From positions 1 to 38,984 of the forward strand of contig JAFGTU010000087.1 in the NCBI GenBank assembly GCA_016933985.1: 38,984 bases of DNA. Reading direction: 5' to 3'. Below are positions 1-6,311 of the stretch, in pieces. The stretch is from Sedimentisphaerales bacterium (GTDB lineage: Bacteria; Planctomycetota; Phycisphaerae; Sedimentisphaerales; Anaerobacaceae). The number at the start of each line of letters is the position of its first letter. Position 1 is the stretch's first letter. The notes under the pieces are model-generated. The model was not told where the DNA came from and made no database searches. It saw nothing but the letters and a program-made list of their open reading frames with translations. Position numbers and translations under genes: made by a program.

Positions 1-1
1 C

Positions 2-418
2 GCCAAAGACCACGGCGTCCCCTCCGGCGTCGGCGCACACGACCTGCGAGCCGTCGTCGAGTGCGAAAAGAACGGCATACCCAGCGACTTCTACATCAAG
101 ACCTTCCATCACCACAACTACGCCTCCGGCCCCAGGCCCGACCAGTTGAAGGCCCCCTACTCCGAGATTCCCGGCTACTGGTGCAAGGACCCGGCCGAGA
201 CAATCGAGGTTATGAAGAATGTCGCCAAGCCCTGGATCGCATTCAAGGTAATGGCCGCAGGCGCAATACCGCCCAAGGACGCCTTCAAATACGTCTTCGA
301 AAACGGCGCCGACCACACCCTCGCAGGGATGTTCGATTTCGAGATCGCCGAGGATGTGAAGATCGTCAATGATATTCTAAGCAACCTCAATAACAGGGCC
401 CGCCCGTGGCGAAGTTAG
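2..418 (+). CDS. C-terminal part of an uncharacterised, possibly TIM-barrel, protein (5' truncated)
   Basis: The frame is open from the window edge to a TAG at 416-418 and codes 138 residues with the same GC-rich third positions as the neighbours. Readable stretches include AKDHGVPSGVGAHDL, DFYIKTFHHHNY and FKVMAAGAIPPKDAF followed by GADHTLAGMFDFEI. Alternating hydrophobic strand and small-residue loop segments (IAFKVMAAGAI, then GMFDFEIAEDV) look like the last beta/alpha units of a TIM barrel with a phosphate-binding-like loop. That fold call is inference; I do not recognise the family. The stop overlaps the GTG start of the next gene by 13 bp, so the two are probably co-transcribed. The start lies outside the window. 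Confidence 0.75.
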   Translation, partial: AKDHGVPSGVGAHDLRAVVECEKNGIPSDFYIKTFHHHNYASGPRPDQLKAPYSEIPGYWCKDPAETIEVMKNVAKPWIAFKVMAAGAIPPKDAFKYVFENGADHTLAGMFDFEIAEDVKIVNDILSNLNNRARPWRS

Positions 419-837
419 CGCCGGATAAACCGCAAGACCACGCACAACAATTCACGGTTCGGGGCCGAGTGCGAAGCTTCAGGTATGCAATCCGTGGCCT
501 TGGCTCGATGCTCAAGAGCCAGCACAACGCCTGGCTCCACGCCGTCGCCACTATTCTCGTCGTGTTCCTCGGCCTGATGTTTGGGCTTTCGGACCCTGAA
601 TGGTGTTGGCTGGTCCTCGCCGTTATGGCGGTCTGGACCGCTGAAGCCCTGAATACCGCTCTGGAGTTCCTCGCCGACGTCGCATCCCCGGAGTTTCATC
701 CCCTCGTCGGAAAGGCCAAGGACGTTGCCGCCGGCGCCGTCCTAATCTCAGCCATAGGCTCCGCCGCAATCGGCCTGCTCGTCCTCGGCCCCCACGCCCT
801 GAGATTCCTAAACGACATCTTCGCCCCCATCAAATAG
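406..837 (+). CDS. dgkA: Diacylglycerol kinase / undecaprenol kinase, DgkA family
   Basis: The product is 143 aa, a little longer than the roughly 120-130 aa family norm because of a polar N-terminal tail. The DgkA core starts at about residue 20 (SFRYAIRGLGSMLKSQHNAWLH). Three hydrophobic helices follow, carrying the family signature E-A-L-N-T-A-L-E at about residues 81-88 and the second conserved acidic helix (GKAKDVAAGAVLISA) at about 105-119. Family members are integral membrane lipid kinases that use ATP to phosphorylate diacylglycerol (Gram-negative type) or undecaprenol (Gram-positive type); the sequence alone does not settle which. The start is GTG at 406 inside the end of the upstream gene, implying translational coupling; no strong Shine-Dalgarno is seen. 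Confidence 0.9.
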   Translation: MAKLAPDKPQDHAQQFTVRGRVRSFRYAIRGLGSMLKSQHNAWLHAVATILVVFLGLMFGLSDPEWCWLVLAVMAVWTAEALNTALEFLADVASPEFHPLVGKAKDVAAGAVLISAIGSAAIGLLVLGPHALRFLNDIFAPIK

Positions 838-866
838 AACGAGGCAAAGACACCGATGGCAAAAGC

Positions 867-1022
867 TCATACATCCAGTTGCATCATTCGATATGCGTCA
901 ATTATGTTTTCCTTCAGCTCTTTCAGGGTCTTGCCCTGGCTAAAGACGCCCGGAATCTCCTTGAGCTTTCCGACAAACCATCCGTCGTCCTGCCAGTATT
1001 CAAGAGTAAAGAATCTCTTCAT
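867..1022 (-). CDS. Orphan HicB-like antitoxin-fold protein
   Basis: A 51-aa product starts MKRFFTLEYWQDDGWFVGKL and continues with EIPGVFSQGKTLKELKENI. This is the HicB / UPF0150 partial RNase-H-like fold: a beta hairpin with the DGWFVG turn, the PGVFSQG loop, and an amphipathic helix with EL..NI.DA. The ATG at 1022 is preferred over upstream in-frame ATGs up to 1076 because AAGGGGCC lies just before it. HicB proteins normally neutralise the HicA mRNA interferase, but no HicA-like frame (about 60 aa, dsRBD-like) is visible on either side, so this is a solitary copy. It could be a relic antitoxin or an unrelated regulator with the same fold. Confidence 0.75.
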   Translation of the reverse strand: MKRFFTLEYWQDDGWFVGKLKEIPGVFSQGKTLKELKENIIDAYRMMQLDV

Positions 1023-1228
1023 TTTTGGCCCCTTTCGGTTCTGTAGAAAAAGAGCTCGATACGTCATAAACATCATCGGCTGCTGTTATCCGGATGTTCT
1101 CGTGGCATAAATTCTACCAGAATTCGCTTTCAGACGCAAACAAAAAAGGCCGCGACTTTATCGCCCACGGCCCTTCAATTCTCAATTCTTAATTCTGCAT
1201 TCTACATTCTCTTCCGCCTTCTCAAGAC

Positions 1229-1399
1229 CTGCTCAAACAAGCCGACTTCGCCCCACCCTCAACAATCGCCCGCGAAAAACAAACCAACATCTTCCTCCGA
1301 GCCAACACCCCCCAAATCAAAAAAGCCCTCGCAATACCAACCGCCTCAGACGCAGAAGCCTTCGCAGAACTCCGCCGTCGAAAAAACATCTTCGGCTAA
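1229..1399 (+). pseudogene. Possible remnant of a coding sequence (C-terminal end, no start)
   Basis: From 1229 to a TAA at 1397-1399 there is a frame reading LLKQADFAPPSTIAREKQ, then NIFLRANTPQIKKALAIPT and AFAELRRRKNIFG. It has the C/A-rich third-position bias of genuine genes here (AAC, ATC, CTC, GCC) and a plausible amphipathic C-terminal helix. Upstream the frame runs into an AT-rich word-like repeat (about 1170-1215) with no start codon or ribosome binding site. I read it as a decayed 3' fragment. I cannot name the parent family, and a chance open frame is not excluded. Confidence 0.35.
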
Positions 1400-1686
1400 A
1401 CACCGCCCCCTCCGTCATGCCGAGCGAAGTCGAGGCATCTATTAGAACTACCCCGCAAAGCGGACACATCCGCTTCGATCTCAAACCTTCTCCGGCGCAA
1501 GCAAGTACCTCAAATCTCCCAAAACACGACGCCACAAAGATGAAAAACGACTGACTAACTAAAAAAATGTGCCGCAGAATCAGCGTTTTTCAGCCAATAT
1601 GTAGGTTTCGGCAGAAATATTTAGATTCTCGGAATTTTTTGCTTGCTCTGCGCATTGCGTGTGTATAAAATGCGCGTACAGTTGGG

Positions 1687-1715
1687 ACCTTGCCTACCCT
1701 GAATATGGGCAAGGT
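1687..1715. repeat. 8-bp inverted repeat (hairpin), function unknown
   Basis: ACCTTGCC and GGCAAGGT are separated by 13 bp and followed by AGTACAAAAAA. The hairpin lies about 200 bp upstream of the small membrane protein gene at 1915. It could be a terminator for a decayed upstream gene or part of a leader; the A-run on the + strand would be a T-run only for minus-strand transcription, where it would precede the hairpin. Confidence 0.35.
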
Positions 1716-1914
1716 AGTACAAAAAAGTAAATACTAATAGTTGTTCTTGTAATTGATGTGTTCCATGTTCAGGGCATGGTGGCTGGCAGTATCACGGCTT
1801 GCCCAAGTGGTTAGGACATCATACGCAGGAACGCACTTGCGGGAGCCACGACTATGATCGTGTATCTCTTTGTGCGTTCGTGCCGTTGGCTCCCCGGAAG
1901 GGTAGTCAACGGGC

Positions 1915-2337
1915 ATGGACGGAGCCGCCGAAAAACATAATGGCAATTGGCCGGAAGCAGCGAAGACCACTGTGGATGGTGCGCGAGCGCATCCGACGTA
2001 TGATTTCTATGAACAGGGAGTCAAGCGAGTTACCTGGCTCACGGCAGTTTTTGCAGCCATTCAGAAAGGAAATGGCGGCCATGCCGTGGCAATCGTGGCC
2101 ATTCTCACGCTGTGTAAAATCGCATGCGATTTGGTCAAAAACAAAGCTGATGGTGTTGATCTCCTGACGCTCATCGGCTGCCTTGTAATTGCAGCGATGA
2201 TTTCCACAATTGGCCTGTTTGCAACGTTCTGGGCTGGAAAAGGGTATCATGCCGAGAATACCGAAGAAGACGAAAGTGATACGACTGAACTTGGAGCTGG
2301 CAGAGAAGGTTCGAGCCAGAATGGAGCAGCTCCGTGA
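1915..2337 (+). CDS. Small two-helix membrane protein of unknown function
   Basis: A 140-aa frame with a polar N-terminus (residues 1-45), two hydrophobic segments at about 55-74 and 81-107 joined by a short KNKADG loop, and a polar Glu/Gly-rich tail. AAGGGTAG lies upstream of the ATG with long spacing. The tail overlaps the start of the ribbon-helix-helix gene by 89 bp in another frame, and its low-complexity composition there suggests the overlap is non-functional or that the true protein ends earlier. I do not recognise a family. A small membrane protein coupled to an RHH regulator is reminiscent of toxin-antitoxin or plasmid-type pairs, but nothing more can be shown. Confidence 0.5.
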   Translation: MDGAAEKHNGNWPEAAKTTVDGARAHPTYDFYEQGVKRVTWLTAVFAAIQKGNGGHAVAIVAILTLCKIACDLVKNKADGVDLLTLIGCLVIAAMISTIGLFATFWAGKGYHAENTEEDESDTTELGAGREGSSQNGAAP

Positions 2338-2476
2338 TGAGACAGGAGCCCACAGCTTGACGGAAGTAGTCAGCAAATCCCTCGCCGTCTATGATTATGT
2401 CTGGTCGCAGAAAAAAAGTGGGGCCAAAGTCGTCATTCAAGATTCCCAAGGCACGCGAGAGCTTGTAATTCTGTGA
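2249..2476 (+). CDS. Ribbon-helix-helix (CopG/Arc-type) DNA-binding protein
   Basis: A 75-aa product beginning MPRIPKKTKVIRLNLELAEK. Residues 8-14 (KVIRLNL) form the N-terminal DNA-contacting strand. Helix A is about 15-30 (ELAEKVRARMEQLRDE), and helix B starts at SLTEVVSKSLAVYDYVW. This is the MetJ/Arc layout, as found in small regulators and antitoxins that bind DNA as dimers. The ATG at 2249 is chosen because AAAGGG precedes it and it starts the conserved core; an in-frame ATG at 2210 would add an unrelated extension. The C-terminal GAKVVIQDSQGTRELVIL is a likely beta-hairpin tail. The gene overlaps the preceding membrane-protein gene and may autoregulate it; that link is inference. Confidence 0.8.
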   Translation: MPRIPKKTKVIRLNLELAEKVRARMEQLRDETGAHSLTEVVSKSLAVYDYVWSQKKSGAKVVIQDSQGTRELVIL

Positions 2477-3177
2477 TCTGAAAGCCCGAACCCGCCTTGC
2501 TTCGGCTACTTCAATCGTCGCCGAAGACTATTCGCACTAAACCTCTTGAAGAATCCCGAATCTCACGCGATCCTCTTGATTGACTGCCCGCCCCTTTTCC
2601 TCAAGAAGCCTTCTTTTCTCATTCCCCGCACTTCTCCCCATCAGCCTCCACCTGCTCATCCTCACCATCCAGAAAAATAGTGTGAATCTGCGTCAATCCG
2701 TGTCTAAAACGAAAATTCACTTGAAATCAAACACCTAATATGATATAATACTCACCAAACTAAATAAGCAATAAGAAGGCTCGAACCATGCCCGAATCAA
2801 CAGTAAATAATCAACCTGTCCTGACCTTGGCCTGCCCTGAGCATCGTCGAAGGGTCGAACGGATCATCAATACTAAACCTGCCCCGCCCAATCTGCCGAT
2901 TCCCGCTTCGCCTATGTCTCCCATCTTCCTACAATCCTATTCTCTCCGCGTTCTCGGCGATCTCTGCGGTAATAGAGCAATTATGCAAAACAAACCCAAT
3001 TTCAAAATAGGCAAAATAGCCCTAAACCCTTACCCCAAAAAGCATTATGACAAAATTTCCCCCCTCCGCCCCCGCCAAAACAAACCCAATCAAACCCAAT
3101 TGATCGCGCCGAAGCTTCAGGCAAAACCGGATTCCCCCGCAATACGCAACACGCAATCCGCAATACGAAATCAACCC
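2477..3177. other. Intergenic region with word-like interspersed repeats
   Basis: No gene is convincing on either strand. About 2834-2860 resembles the CCCTGAGC...GTCGAAGGG interspersed repeat. About 2976-3177 has repeated AAACAAACCCAAT words and an AATACGCAACACGCAATCCG run; read in one frame it gives QNKPNFKIGKIALNPY, then QNKPNQTQ and AIRNTQSAIRNQ. As far as I remember, peptides of this kind are commonly mis-annotated as hypothetical proteins in planctomycete genomes, which points to a dispersed repeat rather than a gene. Confidence 0.55.
2976..3177. repeat. Candidate planctomycete interspersed repeat (NKPN/AIRNTQ type)
   Basis: The stretch contains AAAACAAACCCAAT twice (near 2987 and 3077) and the quasi-periodic AATACGCAACACGCAATCC words near 3141-3170. 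It abuts the 3' end of the ThuA-DUF1080 gene. Its base composition (A/C-rich, no G-rich codons) differs from every gene in the window. Assignment to a dispersed family rests on memory of similar conceptual translations in other planctomycete genomes. Confidence 0.5.
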
Positions 3178-4731
3178 TCAGAACTGCCGGATGCGGATAT
3201 CCTTGAACTGGACCATCATGTCGGGGCCCTGGTGGACCTGCAGGGCGAGCTTGCCGCTGGCCGGCATCCGCGGGTCGCTGTCTTCGAGCTCGCACATGAC
3301 CACGTCGTTGATTTTGAGCACGACGTGGCCGCCCTCGGCGATAACCGTATAGTCGTTCCACTGCTTGTCCTTGACACCCTTGAGCAGCTCAGCCGGGTCC
3401 CCGACGCTGCCGACGACATCTCTTTTACCATCCTTATCGATGACCACCTTCTGCCCGCGCTCGGCCAGGACCTCCCGGAGCGTATATTCCATTATCACTC
3501 CCGTCCAGCGGTTGTCGGCGGAGAAATCCGCCTGCGGGCCGATCAGCGCCTCGTTTTCCATTCCCATCCGCTCCCGGCTTCTGTAATAGATCCCCGAATT
3601 GCCGCTCTCCAGCCTGAACTTCAGCCGCAGCTCGAAATCCTTCACGTCCCCGCCCGCCCAGATCAGAAACGTATTCTCCGAAACCCGGCTCTCTGGCGTT
3701 GTCTGACCCGTGATTGTCCCATCTTTGACGGTCCATATCCGCGGATTGCCGCGCCAGCCGGTCAAATTCCTGCCGTTGAACAGCCTCTCGAATCCCGCCT
3801 CGACCCCGACTTTGGCGCTCGGCGTCGTATCCGCCTCCAAATCGCTTGTCGCGAACTGTATCCCGTCCAGATAGAAACGCAGAATCGCCTTGTTCCACCA
3901 AATCTCTGTCCTGTGCCCGAACTCGCTGTAGAAAACTCGCCCCTTGCCGTACTGCTTGATCCACGCCAGGGCGAAATCATCGTCCTTGCGATGAATCCAC
4001 GGCACCGTCATATTGGTCTTCTTCGTATCGAGCGACAGCAATACCCGCAGGTTCTTCCGCGAATACGGGTCGGCGTACTGAAACACCTCCTCGGCTATGC
4101 GAAAATCCTTACCGTCGAACGCCGCCAGCAGCCGATTTCCCGGCTCCTCCAGCTTCACGCCCACCTCCTCGTTCCACGGATGCCCCCAATACGCCGCACC
4201 GAGCATATCGAGGAATTCCGGCCAATGAGTATTGCCCCCGACTGCGTGATGATACGCAACAATCCCGCCGCCTCCCGATACCCAATCCAGAAGGCTCTTG
4301 CGAAGCAGCTTTTCGACAGCGTCGATATCGTCGCCGTATTTCCTGAATTTCTGCATGTCCCGCTCGGTCGGGCGAATCCAGGGCCCGTTGCTGTTGTTCA
4401 TTATGATAGCGTCGAGCTCCGCCAGGTTCTCGGGCAGGTACATCGCCACGTCGTCGCTGACTACCGGCTCGAATGCCCCCGTCCTCTCGCCGAGCAGCTT
4501 CATCGCATACTCGGCCTGCGGAATCGAATAGCCCTTGTGCGGCGACTGCTCCATAAAGGGCGTGTTCCATATCAGCACGCGCCGGTTCTTTTTCGGCGCA
4601 ACGCTCGCTGTCTCAGGTATTGCCGCCTCTATCTGCTCGGCCTGCTGCTTGGTCACCTGGGCTATCGAAGAAGCAGCCGGTGCAAGCACCGCCGCCAACA
4701 GAGTTATTCGCACAAAACGCATGGCAAGCAT
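3178..4731 (-). CDS. Secreted ThuA-domain / DUF1080 (3-keto-disaccharide hydrolase type) fusion protein
   Basis: The product is 517 aa. A signal peptide (MRFVRITLLAAVLAPAASSIA region) is followed by a ThuA-like trehalose-utilisation domain at about 48-290 (RRVLIWNTPF, IIMNNSNGPW, GGGGIVAYHHAVGG, YGKGRVFYSEFGHRTEIWW). A DUF1080 concanavalin-like domain spans about 312-517 (FERLFNGRNLTGWRG, FELRLKFRLESGNSGIYYRS, TGVIMEY, GKLALQVHQG). DUF1080 members include 3-keto-glucoside hydrolases that act after a Gfo/Idh/MocA enzyme oxidises C3, which fits the next gene upstream. GGAGGA lies 8 bp before the ATG at 4731; an alternative ATG is at 4722. It acts in the periplasm. The exact substrate is unknown. 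Confidence 0.88.
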   Translation of the reverse strand: MLAMRFVRITLLAAVLAPAASSIAQVTKQQAEQIEAAIPETASVAPKKNRRVLIWNTPFMEQSPHKGYSIPQAEYAMKLLGERTGAFEPVVSDDVAMYLPENLAELDAIIMNNSNGPWIRPTERDMQKFRKYGDDIDAVEKLLRKSLLDWVSGGGGIVAYHHAVGGNTHWPEFLDMLGAAYWGHPWNEEVGVKLEEPGNRLLAAFDGKDFRIAEEVFQYADPYSRKNLRVLLSLDTKKTNMTVPWIHRKDDDFALAWIKQYGKGRVFYSEFGHRTEIWWNKAILRFYLDGIQFATSDLEADTTPSAKVGVEAGFERLFNGRNLTGWRGNPRIWTVKDGTITGQTTPESRVSENTFLIWAGGDVKDFELRLKFRLESGNSGIYYRSRERMGMENEALIGPQADFSADNRWTGVIMEYTLREVLAERGQKVVIDKDGKRDVVGSVGDPAELLKGVKDKQWNDYTVIAEGGHVVLKINDVVMCELEDSDPRMPASGKLALQVHQGPDMMVQFKDIRIRQF

Positions 4732-4881
4732 CGTGATGGTCCTCCACTATGCTGTTTTGAACTTGGGATTTATGACATTCGATATTGTTTAGTATTTCGG
4801 ATTTCCACCGTAAGGTGTCCTGTGGAGTGCTTCCGGCGCAAGCCGTCCTGTGGAGGATTTCTTTCAAATCCCTCCAGCGAT

Positions 4882-6279
4882 TTACAAAGACCAGCCCTCT
4901 CTGTATTCGCGCCACAGTGCGCCGTCTGCCTTATCGTTATTCACGACCTTCATCTTGACCGGATCGAACTCTATCTTGCCCTCGACCTGCGTGGCCACGT
5001 TGCCCAGGAGGACGAATTCAGCGAGAGGGTCGGCGTAGTTGAAGTTGGACATCGCCGCCGGTCCGCCCTTGCAGGCATCGGCCCATTCTCTCTCGTGCCC
5101 TCGCGAGCGAGGCAGGGTCGGCTCGGGCTTCGCAAACCCCTCGAATCTCTCTTTCGGGAGCAGCGAATACGAGGCATTGTGGCCGGTCGAATGCAGCATT
5201 CCCTTGCTGCCGATGAGCAGGCATCCGGCGTGGTCGGCCCATTTCTTCTCGCCGGCGTCACCCCAATCGAGCTGCCGGCCCATCATCTCCTCTATCTTGC
5301 CACGCGGCCCCGGCGCCCGGCCGCCGCCGTTATACCAGTTGATTTGCACGGGCGGCATACTGCCGCGGGCGGGGACATCGTAGCGGATAATCTCGGTCTT
5401 GGGGAAGGTAGCCTTGTGATAACCAGAGACTTCGGCTTCGAGAGTAATCAGGCCCTTGCTCGCTTCTTCGCCGCCGCTCGCCTTGTCCGGCCAGAGGGTA
5501 TCAATCCTGAGGCCCTTGAAGACGACGTTCATCGTATGCGAGGCCCAGTTGCCCAGGTTGCCGGTGGCGAAGTCACGCCAGCTATGCCACTCGATCCAGC
5601 GCGAGTTGTAAGGCCGATATTTGGCCGGCCCCAGCCACAGGTCCCAATGCAGGTACTCCGGTATCGGATGCTCGTCCGTCGGTATCGGCCGCTCACCTGC
5701 CCCTCCGCCCGTATTCCATACGTGCACCTCCTTAACCTCTCCGATCCCCCCGGCCTGGATAATCTCGACCGCCTCGCGAAAAGCGCCGCTGGCCGTGCCC
5801 TGATTGCCCATCTGCGTCGCGACCTTGTGCTTGTCCGCAAGCTCGCGCAGGCGACGCGCCTCGAAGAGTTCGTGCGTCAGCGGCTTCTCGCACAGCACGC
5901 CCTTGCCCATCTTCATCGCCGTCGCCGAGATTACAGCGTGAGTATTGTCCGGCACGGCGACGGTGACCGCGTCGATCTCTTTGTCCATCTCATCGAGCAT
6001 CTTGCGGAAATCGTTGTACTTCTTCGCCTTCGGCATCGATGCAAACGCCCGCGAGGCCTTGTACTCGTTCACGTCGCACATCGCCACGACGTTTTCGCCG
6101 ATATTCGGTATCGCACCGACAAACCAGTCCCCTCGCCCGGCCACTCCCACCAGAGCAACGTTGAGCTTCTCATTCGCCCCATACGTGCGAACCGACTGAC
6201 TGCTGCCGAGTATTACCAGCCCGGCCCCGCCAATGGCCGTATCCTTCAAGAATATCCGACGATTCATTCGCGCCTTCAT
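4882..6279 (-). CDS. Tat-exported Gfo/Idh/MocA family oxidoreductase
   Basis: The product is 465 aa. The N-terminus (MNRRIFLKDTAIGGAGLVIL) is a twin-arginine signal, so a folded cofactor-loaded enzyme is expected in the periplasm. A Rossmann NAD(P) domain follows (LNVALVGVAGRG at 39-50, MCDVNE at 68-72). The family motif EKP is at 131-133 within GVLCEKPLTHE. The C-terminal alpha/beta domain includes the aromatic-rich LHWDLWLGPAKYRPYN and WRDFATGNLGNWASHTMN, typical of the planctomycete/Bacteroidetes secreted subgroup. Such enzymes oxidise or isomerise sugars, often at C3. AAAGGGG sits ahead of the ATG at 6279. The gene lies between the glycosidase and ThuA-DUF1080 genes on the same strand, with gaps of 32 and 150 bp. 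Confidence 0.9.
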   Translation of the reverse strand: MKARMNRRIFLKDTAIGGAGLVILGSSQSVRTYGANEKLNVALVGVAGRGDWFVGAIPNIGENVVAMCDVNEYKASRAFASMPKAKKYNDFRKMLDEMDKEIDAVTVAVPDNTHAVISATAMKMGKGVLCEKPLTHELFEARRLRELADKHKVATQMGNQGTASGAFREAVEIIQAGGIGEVKEVHVWNTGGGAGERPIPTDEHPIPEYLHWDLWLGPAKYRPYNSRWIEWHSWRDFATGNLGNWASHTMNVVFKGLRIDTLWPDKASGGEEASKGLITLEAEVSGYHKATFPKTEIIRYDVPARGSMPPVQINWYNGGGRAPGPRGKIEEMMGRQLDWGDAGEKKWADHAGCLLIGSKGMLHSTGHNASYSLLPKERFEGFAKPEPTLPRSRGHEREWADACKGGPAAMSNFNYADPLAEFVLLGNVATQVEGKIEFDPVKMKVVNNDKADGALWREYREGWSL

Positions 6280-6311
6280 AATTTCTCGCCCCTTTCATTT
6301 TTCAGGACATT

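Larger units (their letters stand above)
1023..1914. other. Gene-poor intergenic region with repeats
   Basis: Apart from the possible remnant at 1229-1399, I see no gene. About 1165-1215 holds a CAATTCTCAATTCTTAATTC-type low-complexity word repeat. About 1415-1442 holds GTCATGCCGAGCGAAGTCGA, which resembles the widespread GTCATTCTGAGCGAAG interspersed repeat. An inverted repeat ACCTTGCC (1687-1694) / GGCAAGGT (1708-1715) precedes an A-rich stretch. From about 1740 to 1914 there is nothing I can assign. Confidence 0.5.

Noticed and set aside
1317..1535. A 72-codon minus-strand frame containing DASTSLGMT
   Set aside because: The peptide is the translation of the GTCATGCCGAGCGAAGTCGA interspersed repeat plus Arg/Leu-rich noise; no ribosome binding site.
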